Shown: piece after piece, positions 32,867 through 42,723 of the stretch
Layout of the letters: each line of letters opens with the position of its first letter
Position numbering within the stretch: the stretch's first letter is position 1
Assembly: GCF_000161455.1 (NCBI RefSeq)
Contig: NZ_CM000745.1
Coordinates: 1,154,063 to 1,218,062 of the forward strand
DNA: 64,000 bases
Direction: 5' to 3'
Origin: Bacillus pseudomycoides DSM 12442
GTDB lineage: Bacteria; Bacillota; Bacilli; Bacillales; Bacillaceae_G
Notes under the pieces: generated by a model
What the model was told of the DNA's origin: nothing
The model's input: only the letters and a program-made list of their open reading frames with translations
Databases searched by the model: none
Translations under genes and position numbers: made by a program

Positions 32867-33460
32867 GTGAGTTTAAAGAAAAAATTAGGTATGGGAGTCG
32901 CTTCAGCGGCATTGGGATTATCTTTAATCGGTGGAGGAACATTCGCTTACTTTAGTGACAAAGAAGTATCGAACAATACGTTTGCAGCGGGTACATTAGA
33001 TCTTACTTTGGACCCTCAAACAATTGTAGATATTAAGGACCTTAAACCAGGCGATTCTGTTAAGAAAGAATTCTTATTAAAGAACAGCGGCACGTTAGCA
33101 ATTAAAGATGTTAAATTAGCAACGAAATATTCAGTTACAGATGCGAAAGGCGATAACGCTGGGGAAGATTTCGGTAAGCATATTAAAGTGAAATTTATTT
33201 GGAACTGGGATAAACAAAGCGAGCCTGTATATGAAACAACATTAGCAGACTTACAAAATGCTGATCCAGATCTTCTAGCAAAAGACATCTTTGCTCCAGA
33301 GTGGGGTGAAAAGGGTGGCTTAGAAGCTGGAACAGAAGACTACCTATGGGTACAATTTGTATTTGAAGAAAATGGTCAAGATCAAAATAAATTCCAAGGC
33401 GATAAATTAAACTTAGAATGGACATTCAATGCAAACCAAACTGAAGGCGAAGAGAGATAA
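32867..33460 (+). CDS. calY: Camelysin CalY (matrix fibre protein / metalloprotease-like)
   Basis: A 197-residue paralogue of the tasA product, identical through most of the signal region (KKKLGMGVASAALGLSLIGG) and similar throughout (DLKPGDSVKKEFLL; FIWNWDKQSEP; DYLWVQFVFE; NLEWTFNANQTEGEE). CalY was described as a surface casein-lytic protein and as a fibre component and adhesin of B. cereus. It is a SipW substrate. It starts at GTG after AGGGGGAA. A GC-rich hairpin (AAAGCGGGGATTCCCCGCTT, 33483-33509) terminates it. SinR-like operators precede it. Confidence 0.93.
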   Translation: MSLKKKLGMGVASAALGLSLIGGGTFAYFSDKEVSNNTFAAGTLDLTLDPQTIVDIKDLKPGDSVKKEFLLKNSGTLAIKDVKLATKYSVTDAKGDNAGEDFGKHIKVKFIWNWDKQSEPVYETTLADLQNADPDLLAKDIFAPEWGEKGGLEAGTEDYLWVQFVFEENGQDQNKFQGDKLNLEWTFNANQTEGEER

Positions 33461-33479
33461 TCAATAAGGAAATAACAGA

Positions 33480-33510
33480 CAAAAAAGCGGGGATTCCCCG
33501 CTTTTTTTGT
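33480..33510 (+). terminator. Terminator of calY
   Basis: Perfect AAAAAAGCGGGG/CCCCGCTTTTTT stem with T run. Confidence 0.92.
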
Positions 33511-33556
33511 AACTAAAAAAAGAGTGCCCCCCAGTATGCACTTCTTTTCGTATATA

Positions 33557-33880
33557 TTATTTCTGATTTCTCTTCCATTTTGTAAACTCTAAAAATTCAC
33601 GAAATTGTTCTTTTGATACACCGGAGTTCATGGCTTCTTTGACGAGATGTGTCCATTCCGAATCCAATTGATTTTCGGATGGTATTTCGTCATGAAGGAG
33701 CGTATCCACGGGAATTTGCAGAACATTAGCAATTTTTTCAAGAAATTGAATGGAAGGGTTCTTTTGTAAATTACGTTCAATGGAACTAATATAAGACTTT
33801 GCAACACCTGCTTTTTCAGCAAGTTCTGTTAAAGAAATCCCTCTTTGCAACCGAAGGCGTTTTATACGTTCTCCTATCAT
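33557..33880 (-). CDS. sinR: Biofilm master repressor SinR
   Basis: A 107-residue repressor. Residues 1-65 are the HTH domain (LTELAEKAGVAKSYISSIER); residues ~72-107 are the SinI-binding oligomerisation region (SEWTHLVKEAMNSGVSKEQF, REFLEFTKWKRN). It represses matrix genes such as sipW, tasA and calY until titrated by SinI. GTTCTT-type inverted motifs occur before three genes of this locus. It lies downstream of sinI on the same strand and converges with calY. The start has AAGGTGC upstream. Confidence 0.95.
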   Translation of the reverse strand: MIGERIKRLRLQRGISLTELAEKAGVAKSYISSIERNLQKNPSIQFLEKIANVLQIPVDTLLHDEIPSENQLDSEWTHLVKEAMNSGVSKEQFREFLEFTKWKRNQK

Positions 33881-33962
33881 CTTTGTGCACCTTTCTGTAA
33901 GTATGTAGTCGGCTTATGATGTCATTATTATAACACAAATTTCGTTAAAAAGAACGCCTCTG

Positions 33963-34094
33963 CTAGTTTCTGGTAGGCTGGTTCATACGTTGGAAAAAGT
34001 GTTCGATATCTTGAATAGCAATCCCAGCATCTAAAGCTTCAAGCATTAAATCAATCCAATCCTGATCTAGCGTATCTGCCTTTTCTTTGTACAA
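33963..34094 (-). CDS. sinI: SinR antagonist SinI
   Basis: A 43-residue protein made mostly of the helical hook DQDWIDLMLEALDAGIAIQD followed by IEHFF, homologous to the SinR C-terminal region, which it displaces. The TTG at 34094 has GGGAGG eight bases upstream and gives the usual SinI length; the longer frame beginning at 34151 has no ribosome site. The gene precedes sinR by 82 bp. Under Spo0A control in relatives, its production releases matrix genes from SinR. Confidence 0.9.
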   Translation of the reverse strand: MYKEKADTLDQDWIDLMLEALDAGIAIQDIEHFFQRMNQPTRN

Positions 34095-34461
34095 AGTGTA
34101 TTCCTCCCTAATATGTAATGAATCGTACAAAATAAACAACCTTTTAAACACATTATAATATTTCGAAAAGTTAATTTGGTAAAAATAATGTTAATTTATT
34201 GTATATTTTGTAGGTAAAATCAATAAAAAGTTATTGTTTTGTCATTCTATAAAGAAATTGTAATAGTTTTATCAAAAATTATCAATATCTTCAGAAATAA
34301 CTGATATATGGAGAAATATTTTTGTGGAAAACATGTAATTTTTACAAAAATGTTACAAAAGTTACAAAATAGCACAAAATCAAACAAAATATTGAAAAAT
34401 TACTGAATTTTTATTATTATCTAAATATTGGTACATATTTTATTGGGGGAGGAAAAAAGGG
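34095..34461. other. Divergent sinI / inhA1 control region
   Basis: A 367-bp, extremely AT-rich region with no gene. It contains promoters for sinI (minus) and inhA1 (plus). Repeated ACAAAAT-like words around 34330-34395 are seen, but no operator is assigned. Confidence 0.6.
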
Positions 34462-36849
34462 ATGAAAAAGAAACCGTTTAAAGTGTTATCAACACTTGCT
34501 GTAGCAGCTGTTCTTAGTTGCTCATTTGGGGCTGGTAGCCAGTCTGTTTATGCAGAAACACCTGCAAAAACAGTACCTACAAGTCCAATTGATGATCATT
34601 TAATTCCAGAAGAGCGCTTAGCTAATGCTCTTAAAAACCGAGGAGTGATTGATTCATCAGCTTCAAATGAAGAAACAAAGAAAGCTGTCGAAAAGTATGT
34701 AGAGAAAAAGAAGGGTGACAAACCTGGAAAAGAAGAAACAACTGGGGATTCTGTTACAAAAGAAGCGTCTGATTTCCTGAAGAAGGTTAAAGATGCAAAG
34801 GCAGATACAAAAGAAAAATTAGAAACACCAGCAAATGGTAATGGAGCTGGAGCAGTTCCCGCTAAAGGCGCATTAAATGGTAAAGTGCCAACTACTTCTG
34901 CAAAGGCAAAAGAGTATAATGGAAACGTTCGTAAAGACAAAGTACTTGTTTTACTTGTAGAGTATGCTGACTTCAAACATAACAATATTGATAAAGAACC
35001 TGGTTATATGTATTCTAGTGATTTTAACCAAGAACATTATCAAAAAATGTTATTTGGTGACGAACCATTTGCATTAGATGATGGAAGCAAAATTGAAACA
35101 TTTAAGAAGTATTATGAGGAACAATCTGGCGGTAGCTATACAGTAGATGGAACAGTTACAAAGTGGTTAACAGTTCCAGGAAAAGCTGCTGATTACGGCG
35201 CAGATGCTGGAGATGGTCATGATAATAAAGGACCACTAGGACCTCGTGACCTGATCAAAGATGCATTAAAAGCAGCGGTAGATAGCGGTCTTGATTTATC
35301 AGAATTCGATCAATTTGATCAATATGATGTAAATAAAGATGGCAATCAAAATCAACCAGATGGCTTGATTGACCACTTAATGGTTATCCATGCTGGTGTT
35401 GGACAAGAAGCTGGTGGTGGCAAATTGGGTGATGATGCAATTTGGTCACATCGTTGGACAGTTGGTCAAAAACCATATGAAATAGAAGGTACAAAATCAA
35501 AAGTACCATACTGGAATGGGAAAATGGCAGCGTTTGACTACACAATTGAACCAGAAGATGGAGCAGTTGGTGTATTCGCGCATGAGTATGGTCATGATTT
35601 AGGTCTTCCAGATGAGTATGATACAAAATATTCTGGCGGCGGCGAGCCAGTTCAGTCATGGTCTATTATGAGTGGCGGTAGCTGGGCAGGTAAAATTGCT
35701 GGAACAACGCCAACAAGTTTCTCTCCGCAAAACAAAGAGTTCTTCCAAAAAACAATTGGTGGAAACTGGGCGAATATTGTGGAATTAGATTATGATAAGT
35801 TAAACCGAGGAATTGGTTATGCAACATACTTAGATCAAAGCGTAACAAAAACGGATCGCCCAGGTCTGATCCGTGTTAATTTACCGGATAAAGATGTAAA
35901 AGGAATTCAGCCTGCGTTTGGTAAGAAGTACTACTATAGTACAAAAGGTGATGATCTTCATACAACATTAGAAACACCTTTATTTGATTTAACAAATGCA
36001 ACAAATGCAAAGTTTGATTACAAATCATTATATGAAATTGAAACAGACTATGATCTCTTAGAAGTACATGCAGTAGCAGAAGATGGGTCGAAAACATTAA
36101 TCGATACAATTGGTAATAAAAATGTAAAAGGTGGTGCAGATACCACTCTTGGAAAATGGGTAGACAAATCTTATGATTTAAGCCAATTTAAAGGTAAGAA
36201 AGTGAAGCTTGTATTTGAATATATTACTGATGGTGGTTTAGCATTAGATGGATTTACTCTTGATAATGCAACATTAACAGTAGATGGTAATGTTGTATTC
36301 TCTGATGATGCAGAAGGTACACCAAAATTCAAACTAGATGGCTTCGTTGCTTCTACTGGAATTGAAAAGAAAAAGCACAACTACTATGTAGAGTGGAGAA
36401 ACTCTGCTGGTGCTGATGAAGCGTTAAAATATGCTCGCGGTCCAGTATATAACACAGGTATGGTTGTATGGTATGCAGACTCAAGCTATACAGATAACTG
36501 GGTTGGCGTGCATCCAGGATACGGATTCCTTGGTGTAGTTGATTCTCATCCTGAAGCAATTGCAGGAACTTTAAATGGTAAGCCAACATTTAAAGATAGC
36601 ACACGTTATCAAATTGCTGATGCAGCGTTCTCTTTCGATCAAACACCAGCATGGAAAGTTGTATCACCAACTCGTGGAACATTTGAATACAGTGGACTAC
36701 CAGGTGTTGCGAAGTTCGACGATTCTAAAGCTTATATTAATAAGCAAATTCCAGATGCAGGACGCATTTTACCAAAACTTGGCCTGAAATTTGAAGTAGT
36801 TGGCCAATCGGATGATAAGTCTGCAGGTGCAGTTCGCTTATATCGTTAA
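34462..36849 (+). CDS. inhA1: Immune inhibitor A metalloprotease
   Basis: A 795-residue secreted zinc protease (M6 family) that degrades host antimicrobial peptides and matrix proteins and is found on the exosporium. Signal peptide ~1-31 (KKKPFKVLSTLAVAAVLSCS). A propeptide with charged helices spans ~35-150. The catalytic motif is HEYGHDLGLPDEYD, with HExxH zinc ligands and a downstream Glu. C-terminal beta domains include a MAM-like part (DGGLALDGFTLDNATL) and a VEG-type domain. It lies beside sinIR as in B. cereus; SinR and late growth control are known there. GGGGGAGG precedes the ATG. A hairpin with T run follows. Confidence 0.96.
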   Translation: MKKKPFKVLSTLAVAAVLSCSFGAGSQSVYAETPAKTVPTSPIDDHLIPEERLANALKNRGVIDSSASNEETKKAVEKYVEKKKGDKPGKEETTGDSVTKEASDFLKKVKDAKADTKEKLETPANGNGAGAVPAKGALNGKVPTTSAKAKEYNGNVRKDKVLVLLVEYADFKHNNIDKEPGYMYSSDFNQEHYQKMLFGDEPFALDDGSKIETFKKYYEEQSGGSYTVDGTVTKWLTVPGKAADYGADAGDGHDNKGPLGPRDLIKDALKAAVDSGLDLSEFDQFDQYDVNKDGNQNQPDGLIDHLMVIHAGVGQEAGGGKLGDDAIWSHRWTVGQKPYEIEGTKSKVPYWNGKMAAFDYTIEPEDGAVGVFAHEYGHDLGLPDEYDTKYSGGGEPVQSWSIMSGGSWAGKIAGTTPTSFSPQNKEFFQKTIGGNWANIVELDYDKLNRGIGYATYLDQSVTKTDRPGLIRVNLPDKDVKGIQPAFGKKYYYSTKGDDLHTTLETPLFDLTNATNAKFDYKSLYEIETDYDLLEVHAVAEDGSKTLIDTIGNKNVKGGADTTLGKWVDKSYDLSQFKGKKVKLVFEYITDGGLALDGFTLDNATLTVDGNVVFSDDAEGTPKFKLDGFVASTGIEKKKHNYYVEWRNSAGADEALKYARGPVYNTGMVVWYADSSYTDNWVGVHPGYGFLGVVDSHPEAIAGTLNGKPTFKDSTRYQIADAAFSFDQTPAWKVVSPTRGTFEYSGLPGVAKFDDSKAYINKQIPDAGRILPKLGLKFEVVGQSDDKSAGAVRLYR

Positions 36850-36855
36850 TTTATG

Positions 36856-36894
36856 AAGAAGCTGTTGAAGGTTTTCCTTTCAACAGCTTTTTTT
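36856..36894 (+). terminator. Terminator of inhA1
   Basis: GAAGCTGTTGAAGG pairs with CCTTTCAACAGCTT, followed by TTTTTT. Confidence 0.9.
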
Positions 36895-37004
36895 ATGAGC
36901 AAATGTATTTTATATGAAATGCAAACTCGTATATAATTAAACTTTAAGAATAGGAAAATGTTAAGTAAAAGGTGGAATATATATTGAAGAATCAATATAC
37001 AACC

Positions 37005-37155
37005 TTTTTTTAAGGTGGTAGAGAGGATCCGTCCAAGCATAGAAGCGGTCAGATCTTTTTCCTGCCCCATGCCAAGTGAAAACAAAGAGAGAAAATGAGT
37101 GTAGGTCACTTTTTGTTTTCATAACAGTAATGTATATGTTGAAATGGCAATGTAA
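37005..37155 (+). repeat. Dispersed ~150-bp repeat, copy 1 (bcr-like)
   Basis: Starts TTTTTTAAGGTGGTAGAGAG and contains GGATCCGTCC, CATAGAAGCGGTCAGATC, CCCCATGCC, GTGAAAACAAAG and CACTTTTTGTTTTCATAACA. The same order of words recurs at 42514, 43500 and, inverted, 48494. It resembles the B. cereus group bcr elements. Confidence 0.7.
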
Positions 37156-37177
37156 ATATAGAAGGTGGGGATAGTAG

Positions 37178-38545
37178 ATGGATATCACTTCTATTGTGAA
37201 CGAGCAAAAGTCATATTTTTATAAAGGTCACACAAGAAATATAGAAGAAAGAAAGCAACATTTAAAAAGATTATATGAAGGGATTCAGCGTTTTGAATCT
37301 GATATTTTTCAAGCGTTAAAATTGGATCTAAATAAATCAGATCATGAATCATTTACGACAGAGGTTGGATACGTATTAAAGGAAATTTCATTTTTAGTGA
37401 AACATCTTTCTTCATGGAGTAAGCCGAAGCGCGTTCGTACCGCACTTACACATGTTGGTTCGAAAGGAAAAGTGGTTCCAGAGCCTTATGGTGTTACCCT
37501 TGTAATGGCTCCGTGGAATTATCCCTTTCAACTTGCGGTTGCACCCCTTGTAGGGGCAATAGCCGCTGGAAACACGGTTGTATTAAAGCCGTCAGAATTG
37601 ACACCTAATGTTTCTAGTCTTCTTGCAAATATGTTACAAGAGTTATTTCCGGCTGAACTTGTTGCGGTTGTTGAAGGCGGTATTGAGGAGAGTACAGCAC
37701 TGTTAAAAGAGCCGTTTGATTATATTTTTTTCACCGGTAGCGTTGGAGTGGGTAAAATTGTTATGGAGGCGGCAGCTAAAAGTTTGATTCCCCTTACGTT
37801 AGAGCTTGGTGGAAAGAGCCCATGTATTGTGCATAATGATGCAAAGTTAGAAATAGCAGCAAGGCGCATAGTTTGGGGGAAATTCTTGAATGCGGGACAA
37901 ACATGTGTTGCACCTGATTACATATATGTTCATTCTTCTGTAAAAGAACAATTTATTGAAGCACTACGAATTGAAATTAAAAATCAATATGGCGAAAAAC
38001 CACTGCAAAATGAAAATTACGTTCGGATTGTCAGTAAACGTCATTTTGAAAGATTATGTTCTTTCTTACAAGATGGTAGGGTTGAAATTGGTGGGAAATA
38101 TAATGAGGAAACTCTGCATATTGAGCCTAGTATTATAACGAATATTACATGGCAGGATTCCGTTATGGAAGATGAAATTTTCGGTCCGATTTTGCCGATT
38201 ATAGAGTATGAGAAAATAGAAGACATCGTGGAAAGAATTCAGCGACAACCTAAATCATTAGCTTTATATGTATTTTCAGAGAGTAAAGAAATTCAAAGAC
38301 AAATTACACGTAATGTCTCATATGGCGGTGGGTGTATAAATGACGTTGTATATCATCTTGCTACGCCATATCTACCCTTTGGTGGTGTTGGGAGCAGTGG
38401 ATTAGGAAGTTATCATGGAAAACAAAGTTTTCGCACATTTTCACACTATAAAAGCATTTTATCCCAATCTACAGTATTTGATATGAAAATTCGTTATTCT
38501 TCTACAAAAAGTGCTTTAAAATTCATACGAAAGTTGTTAAAATGA
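37178..38545 (+). CDS. Aldehyde dehydrogenase (class 3-like, YwdH family)
   Basis: A 455-residue NAD(P)-dependent aldehyde dehydrogenase. VMAPWNYPF, KPSELTP and FTGSVGVGK form the cofactor site; LELGGKSPC has the catalytic Glu and NAGQTCVAPDY the nucleophilic Cys. The short length and lack of an extended N-terminus are typical of class 3 enzymes acting on fatty or aromatic aldehydes. The C-terminus is basic and hydrophobic, possibly membrane-associating. AAGGTGGGG precedes the ATG. The physiological substrate is unknown; the polyamine importer follows, but a hairpin terminator separates them. Confidence 0.93.
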   Translation: MDITSIVNEQKSYFYKGHTRNIEERKQHLKRLYEGIQRFESDIFQALKLDLNKSDHESFTTEVGYVLKEISFLVKHLSSWSKPKRVRTALTHVGSKGKVVPEPYGVTLVMAPWNYPFQLAVAPLVGAIAAGNTVVLKPSELTPNVSSLLANMLQELFPAELVAVVEGGIEESTALLKEPFDYIFFTGSVGVGKIVMEAAAKSLIPLTLELGGKSPCIVHNDAKLEIAARRIVWGKFLNAGQTCVAPDYIYVHSSVKEQFIEALRIEIKNQYGEKPLQNENYVRIVSKRHFERLCSFLQDGRVEIGGKYNEETLHIEPSIITNITWQDSVMEDEIFGPILPIIEYEKIEDIVERIQRQPKSLALYVFSESKEIQRQITRNVSYGGGCINDVVYHLATPYLPFGGVGSSGLGSYHGKQSFRTFSHYKSILSQSTVFDMKIRYSSTKSALKFIRKLLK

Positions 38546-38578
38546 TGATGGTGTTTATCAGTAGGCGTAGCCGTATGA

Positions 38579-38610
38579 TAAAAACCCCTTCTCGCCTGAA
38601 GGGGTTTTTC
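38579..38610 (+). terminator. Terminator of the aldehyde dehydrogenase gene
   Basis: AAAACCCCTTC/GAAGGGGTTTTT stem around a CTCGCCT loop. Confidence 0.92.
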
Positions 38611-38780
38611 TGTTCGACATATGTATCATGCGAAAATGAATCAAACATACTACATAAAGAATAGATAAGGACGCTGTTAAACAATCGTTTTTGTTTGGAT
38701 CGAAACAAAAGAATTGATAGAAAACTAATATTTATTCATGAATATAAAGATTAAAAATTTGAGGTAGATAGGACGGGAAA

Positions 38781-39764
38781 ATGAAAAAGATTATTAAAGT
38801 TGAAGCAGTAGAAAAACATTTTGGAGATCAAGTGATTATACCACCACTTTCTTTAGATATTAAAGAAGGAGAATTTTTAACAATTCTTGGACCGAGTGGG
38901 TGTGGGAAAACAACGTTACTTCGTATGATTGCAGGTTTTGAAACTCCTACAAAAGGGAATCTCTTACTTGATGAGGATAGAATTAACGATTTACCACCTT
39001 ATAAGCGTCATATGAACCTAGTGTTCCAGCATTATGCATTATTTCCACATATGACGGTGGAGAAAAATATTTGTTTTGGTATGAAGATGCAAAAAGTATC
39101 AGCGGCAGAACAAAAAGAACGTGCAGAAGAAGCGATGCGCTTAACGCAGCTCCTTGAATTCCGTAATCGTAAGCCTGCAAAACTTTCTGGTGGACAACAA
39201 CAGCGTGTTGCAATTGCAAGAGCAATCGTAAATAATCCGCGTGTGTTATTACTGGATGAACCACTTGGAGCGCTTGATTTTAAGTTGAGAAAAGATTTGC
39301 AGCGTGAATTGAAAAATTTGCAGCGTAATTTAGGAATTACGTTCATTTATGTAACACACGATCAAGAAGAAGCAATGAGTATGAGTGATCGAATTGTTGT
39401 TATGAATAAAGGACATATTGAGCAAATCGGAACGCCAAAGGAAATTTATAAAGAACCGAAAACGTTGTTTGTTGCGACGTTCATTGGTGAAAATAATATT
39501 ATAAAAAATGGGGAAAGCTACGTAGCAGTGCGCCCTGAAAATGTAAAAATACGTTCGGTTGAGCAACCGATTTTAAAAGAATACCATCTTGGGCATATTG
39601 AAGATGTTGAATTTGTTGGAAATATGGAAAAGCTTTATGTACGCGATGAAAAAACATCAGAACTATTAATGGCATATCAAACTGCCGAAGAAGCAGCGCA
39701 GTGGAGTATCGGTGATAATGTATATGTAGGCTGGGAGCAAGAGGATGAGGTGACCTTAAATTGA
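38781..39764 (+). CDS. potA: Spermidine/putrescine ABC transporter ATPase PotA
   Basis: A 327-residue ATPase energising polyamine uptake. Walker A GPSGCGKTT (37-45), Q-loop QHYALFPHMTV, signature LSGGQQQR, Walker B VLLLDEPLGALD and the switch His in YVTHDQEE are all present. A C-terminal TOBE domain with VAVRPENVKI senses substrate or inhibition. The stop overlaps potB by four bases. First gene of potABCD. Confidence 0.96.
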   Translation: MKKIIKVEAVEKHFGDQVIIPPLSLDIKEGEFLTILGPSGCGKTTLLRMIAGFETPTKGNLLLDEDRINDLPPYKRHMNLVFQHYALFPHMTVEKNICFGMKMQKVSAAEQKERAEEAMRLTQLLEFRNRKPAKLSGGQQQRVAIARAIVNNPRVLLLDEPLGALDFKLRKDLQRELKNLQRNLGITFIYVTHDQEEAMSMSDRIVVMNKGHIEQIGTPKEIYKEPKTLFVATFIGENNIIKNGESYVAVRPENVKIRSVEQPILKEYHLGHIEDVEFVGNMEKLYVRDEKTSELLMAYQTAEEAAQWSIGDNVYVGWEQEDEVTLN

Positions 39765-40606
39765 AAAAAGGGAAACTACTCGCATTACCTACAGTTACAT
39801 GGTTGCTAATCTTCTTTTTATTTCCGCTTGTATTCGTATTAGCATTTGCGTTCTTACAGCGTGGAGCATACGGGACAGTGGAAATGCAATTTACATTAGA
39901 TAATATATCGCGCGTGTTTGATCCGTTGTATATGAATACATTATGGGAAACAGTGAAAATTGCAGTTATTACAACAGTACTTTGCTTACTCATTGGTTAT
40001 CCATTTGCATATACAATTACAATTGTTGATCGTAAATATCGTTCTATTCTTCTATTATTAGCAACGATTCCGTTTTGGATTAACTTTCTTGTGCGCTCAT
40101 ATGCATGGATTGTTATTTTACGTTCACAAGGTCTTGTAAATACATTATTGCTGAAGTTAGGCATTATTAATGAACCTTTAAATTTATTATATAATACACC
40201 ATCTGTAATATTAGGAATGGTATATTCTTTACTTCCATTTATGATTTTACCAGTGTATGCAGCGATTGAGCAGCTTGATAAACGTAAGTTAGAAGCAGCA
40301 TATGATCTAGGGGCAACACCAATGAAGGCATTTTGGAATGTGACATTGCCAATGACGATGTCAGGGGTCGCTACTGGTTCGATTCTAGTATTTGTTTCAT
40401 CTATCGGAATGTTTGTTGTATCAGACGTCATGGGTGGATCAAAAGTAGCATTGATCGGAAACGTGATTCAAAACCAATTCTTAGGTGCGCGTGACTGGCC
40501 ATTTGGATCTGCATTATCAATTATTGTTGTTCTGTTCTCTGTTCTGTTAATTTACTTATATTATCGTGCGACGAAAGTATATAAATACGGAAACGGAGGG
40601 GAATAG
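39761..40606 (+). CDS. potB: Spermidine/putrescine permease PotB
   Basis: A 281-residue permease with six membrane segments. The EAA loop (EAAYDLGATPMKAFWNVTLP) contacts PotA. It starts at TTG overlapping the potA stop and is followed by potC after 6 bp. It forms the membrane channel with PotC. Confidence 0.95.
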   Translation: MKKGKLLALPTVTWLLIFFLFPLVFVLAFAFLQRGAYGTVEMQFTLDNISRVFDPLYMNTLWETVKIAVITTVLCLLIGYPFAYTITIVDRKYRSILLLLATIPFWINFLVRSYAWIVILRSQGLVNTLLLKLGIINEPLNLLYNTPSVILGMVYSLLPFMILPVYAAIEQLDKRKLEAAYDLGATPMKAFWNVTLPMTMSGVATGSILVFVSSIGMFVVSDVMGGSKVALIGNVIQNQFLGARDWPFGSALSIIVVLFSVLLIYLYYRATKVYKYGNGGE

Positions 40607-40612
40607 ACAAAG

Positions 40613-41413
40613 ATGAAGAAGTTTTTAGTATCTTATTCTTGGTTGATTTTATTGTTCTTGTATTTTCCAATGATGGTTCTAATGGTATATTCTTTTAACG
40701 ATTCGCGTATTAACGCAGAATGGGAAGGATTTACCTTCCATTGGTATACAGATTTGTTTCAAAAGCAAGATGTCATTGATGCATTTGTAAATAGTATTAC
40801 AATTGCAATCGTGACGACAGTTGTGACAACGGTTCTTGGCGTGATTTTTGCTGTTGCATTACATCGTTATAAATATCGTTTTGAAGGAGCAATTAATGGT
40901 CTTGTATATTTACCGATTCTAATTCCGGATATCTTAATGGGATTATCATTACTCATTTTATTTAGTCAAATTGGGATGGAACTTGGACAAGTTACCATTA
41001 TTATTGCACATATTACATTTAGTATTTCGTTTGTTGTTGTGATTTTAGCAGCACGTCTTTCTGGTATGGGACGTGATTTAGAAGAAGCGGCGAATGATTT
41101 AGGTGCAACCCCATGGCAAACGTTTCGTTATGTAACGTTTCCAGGAATTGCACCTGGGGTTATTTCAGCGGCATTATTAACATTTACATTATCAATCGAT
41201 GATTTTGTGATTAGTTTCTTCGTGTCTGGACCAGGATCAACAACATTGCCATTATATATTTACAGTATGGTGAAACGCGGAGTAACACCTGAAATTAATG
41301 CTCTTTCTACAATATTAATTGTTGTTATTGTTGGATTAATGGTTGCATCGGAAATATTCCGTAATAAAGGTGCAGATGGTGAAGAAAACTCTGGAGGACA
41401 TCTTCCATTATAA
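40613..41413 (+). CDS. potC: Spermidine/putrescine permease PotC
   Basis: A 266-residue permease, the second half of the membrane channel. The EAA loop is EEAANDLGATPWQTFRYVTF. N-terminal LLFLYFPMMVLMVYSFNDSR is typical of PotC. GGAGGGGAA precedes the start. It sits 6 bp after potB and 35 bp before potD. Confidence 0.95.
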   Translation: MKKFLVSYSWLILLFLYFPMMVLMVYSFNDSRINAEWEGFTFHWYTDLFQKQDVIDAFVNSITIAIVTTVVTTVLGVIFAVALHRYKYRFEGAINGLVYLPILIPDILMGLSLLILFSQIGMELGQVTIIIAHITFSISFVVVILAARLSGMGRDLEEAANDLGATPWQTFRYVTFPGIAPGVISAALLTFTLSIDDFVISFFVSGPGSTTLPLYIYSMVKRGVTPEINALSTILIVVIVGLMVASEIFRNKGADGEENSGGHLPL

Positions 41414-41448
41414 GAGAGAATTACAAAGAACGAGGAGGCAATGAATCG

Positions 41449-42498
41449 ATGAAATGGATGAAAACAATAGCTGGTGCAGCAATTAGCTTTAGCCTTGTTG
41501 CCGGTGTACTTGCTGGCTGTGGTGAAAAGAAAGAGGAGCTAAATATTTATAGCTGGGCTGATAACTTTGATGAGCAAGTGTTAAAGGATTTTGAAAAAAA
41601 ATATAACGTGAAAATTAACTATGATAAATACGCAAGTAACGAAGAAATGCTTGCGAAATTACAAGCTGGTGGTGCAAAATATGATTTAATTCAACCGTCA
41701 GATTACATGGTTAAAACGATGGCAAAAATGGATTTATTAGAGCCATTGGACAAGAAGAACATTCCAAATGTAAAAAATCTTGTTTCAAATTTTAAAACAC
41801 CTTCATTTGATCCAGAGAATAAATACTCGCTTGTATACACTTGGGGTGTAACAGGAATTGCTTACAATAAAAAGTATGTAAAAGAAGCGCCAACAAGTTG
41901 GAGCGACTTATGGAATGAGAAATATAAAGGACATGTTACTTTATTAAATGATTCTCGTGAAGTGTTAGGAGTGGGTCTGAAAAAGAATGGATTTTCAAAC
42001 AGCACACAAAATGATGCAGAGTTAAAGACAGCAGCTGCTGACTTGCAAAAATTACTTCCTAACTTACTTGCATTTGATACAGATAATATTAAACAAAAGT
42101 TTATTACAGAGGATGCTTGGATTGGAACAGTCTGGTCTGGAGATGCAGCGTTCATTGCAAAAGATAATAAAGATGTAGAGTATGTTGTTCCAAAAGAAGG
42201 CGGTACAATTTGGGCGGATACATTAGCAATTCCAAAAGGTGCGAAACATAAAGATCTTGCCGAGAAGTTTATGAACTACTTAATGGATGAAAAAGTAAGT
42301 GTAAAAAACTATGAATCCATTGGATATAGTAATCCAAATGAAAAAGCATGGGAACTTCACAGTAAAGAGTATCGTGATAATCATATGATTTTCTTATCGA
42401 AAGACGAATTAGCTCGTACAGAGTGGCTTGTTGATGTAGACAATAAATTAAAAGAGTATGATCGTTACTGGACAGAGTTAAAAACAAAAGGAAAATAG
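41449..42498 (+). CDS. potD: Polyamine-binding lipoprotein PotD
   Basis: A 349-residue extracellular binding protein. Signal ends at VLAGC, with Cys24 lipidated. LNIYSWADNFDEQVLKDFEK is the family's N-terminal signature; QPSDYMV and WGVTGIAYNKKYV line the ligand cleft. It delivers spermidine or putrescine to PotBC. GAGGAGG precedes the ATG. A dispersed repeat follows the stop directly. Confidence 0.95.
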   Translation: MKWMKTIAGAAISFSLVAGVLAGCGEKKEELNIYSWADNFDEQVLKDFEKKYNVKINYDKYASNEEMLAKLQAGGAKYDLIQPSDYMVKTMAKMDLLEPLDKKNIPNVKNLVSNFKTPSFDPENKYSLVYTWGVTGIAYNKKYVKEAPTSWSDLWNEKYKGHVTLLNDSREVLGVGLKKNGFSNSTQNDAELKTAAADLQKLLPNLLAFDTDNIKQKFITEDAWIGTVWSGDAAFIAKDNKDVEYVVPKEGGTIWADTLAIPKGAKHKDLAEKFMNYLMDEKVSVKNYESIGYSNPNEKAWELHSKEYRDNHMIFLSKDELARTEWLVDVDNKLKEYDRYWTELKTKGK

Positions 42499-42513
42499 AA
42501 ACAGAGAACTGAA

Positions 42514-42672
42514 TCTTTTAGGTGGGAGAGAGGGTACGGCCGGGCATAGAAGCGGTCGGATCCTTTTTTCGCCCCATGCCGCGTGAAAACAAAGGGAGAA
42601 AATGAGTGGAGATTCCTTTTTATTTTCATAGCCGCGATTTATGTGTTGGAAAAACAAACTGGATATATAATA
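42514..42672 (+). repeat. Dispersed ~150-bp repeat, copy 2 (bcr-like)
   Basis: Same words as copy 1: TTTTAGGTGGGAGAGAGGG, CATAGAAGCGGTCGGATCC, CCCCATGCCGCGTGAAAAC, TTTTTATTTTCATAGCCGCG, ending CTGGATATATAA. Confidence 0.72.
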
Positions 42673-42674
42673 AA

Positions 42675-42706
42675 ATGCGGTTTCTAAATAGGAACCGCAT
42701 TTTTTC
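42675..42706 (+). terminator. Terminator before the PAP2 gene
   Basis: ATGCGGTTTC and GAACCGCAT pair, followed by TTTTTT. It probably ends potABCD read-through. Confidence 0.85.
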
Positions 42707-42723
42707 ATAATAGGAGGAAAAAT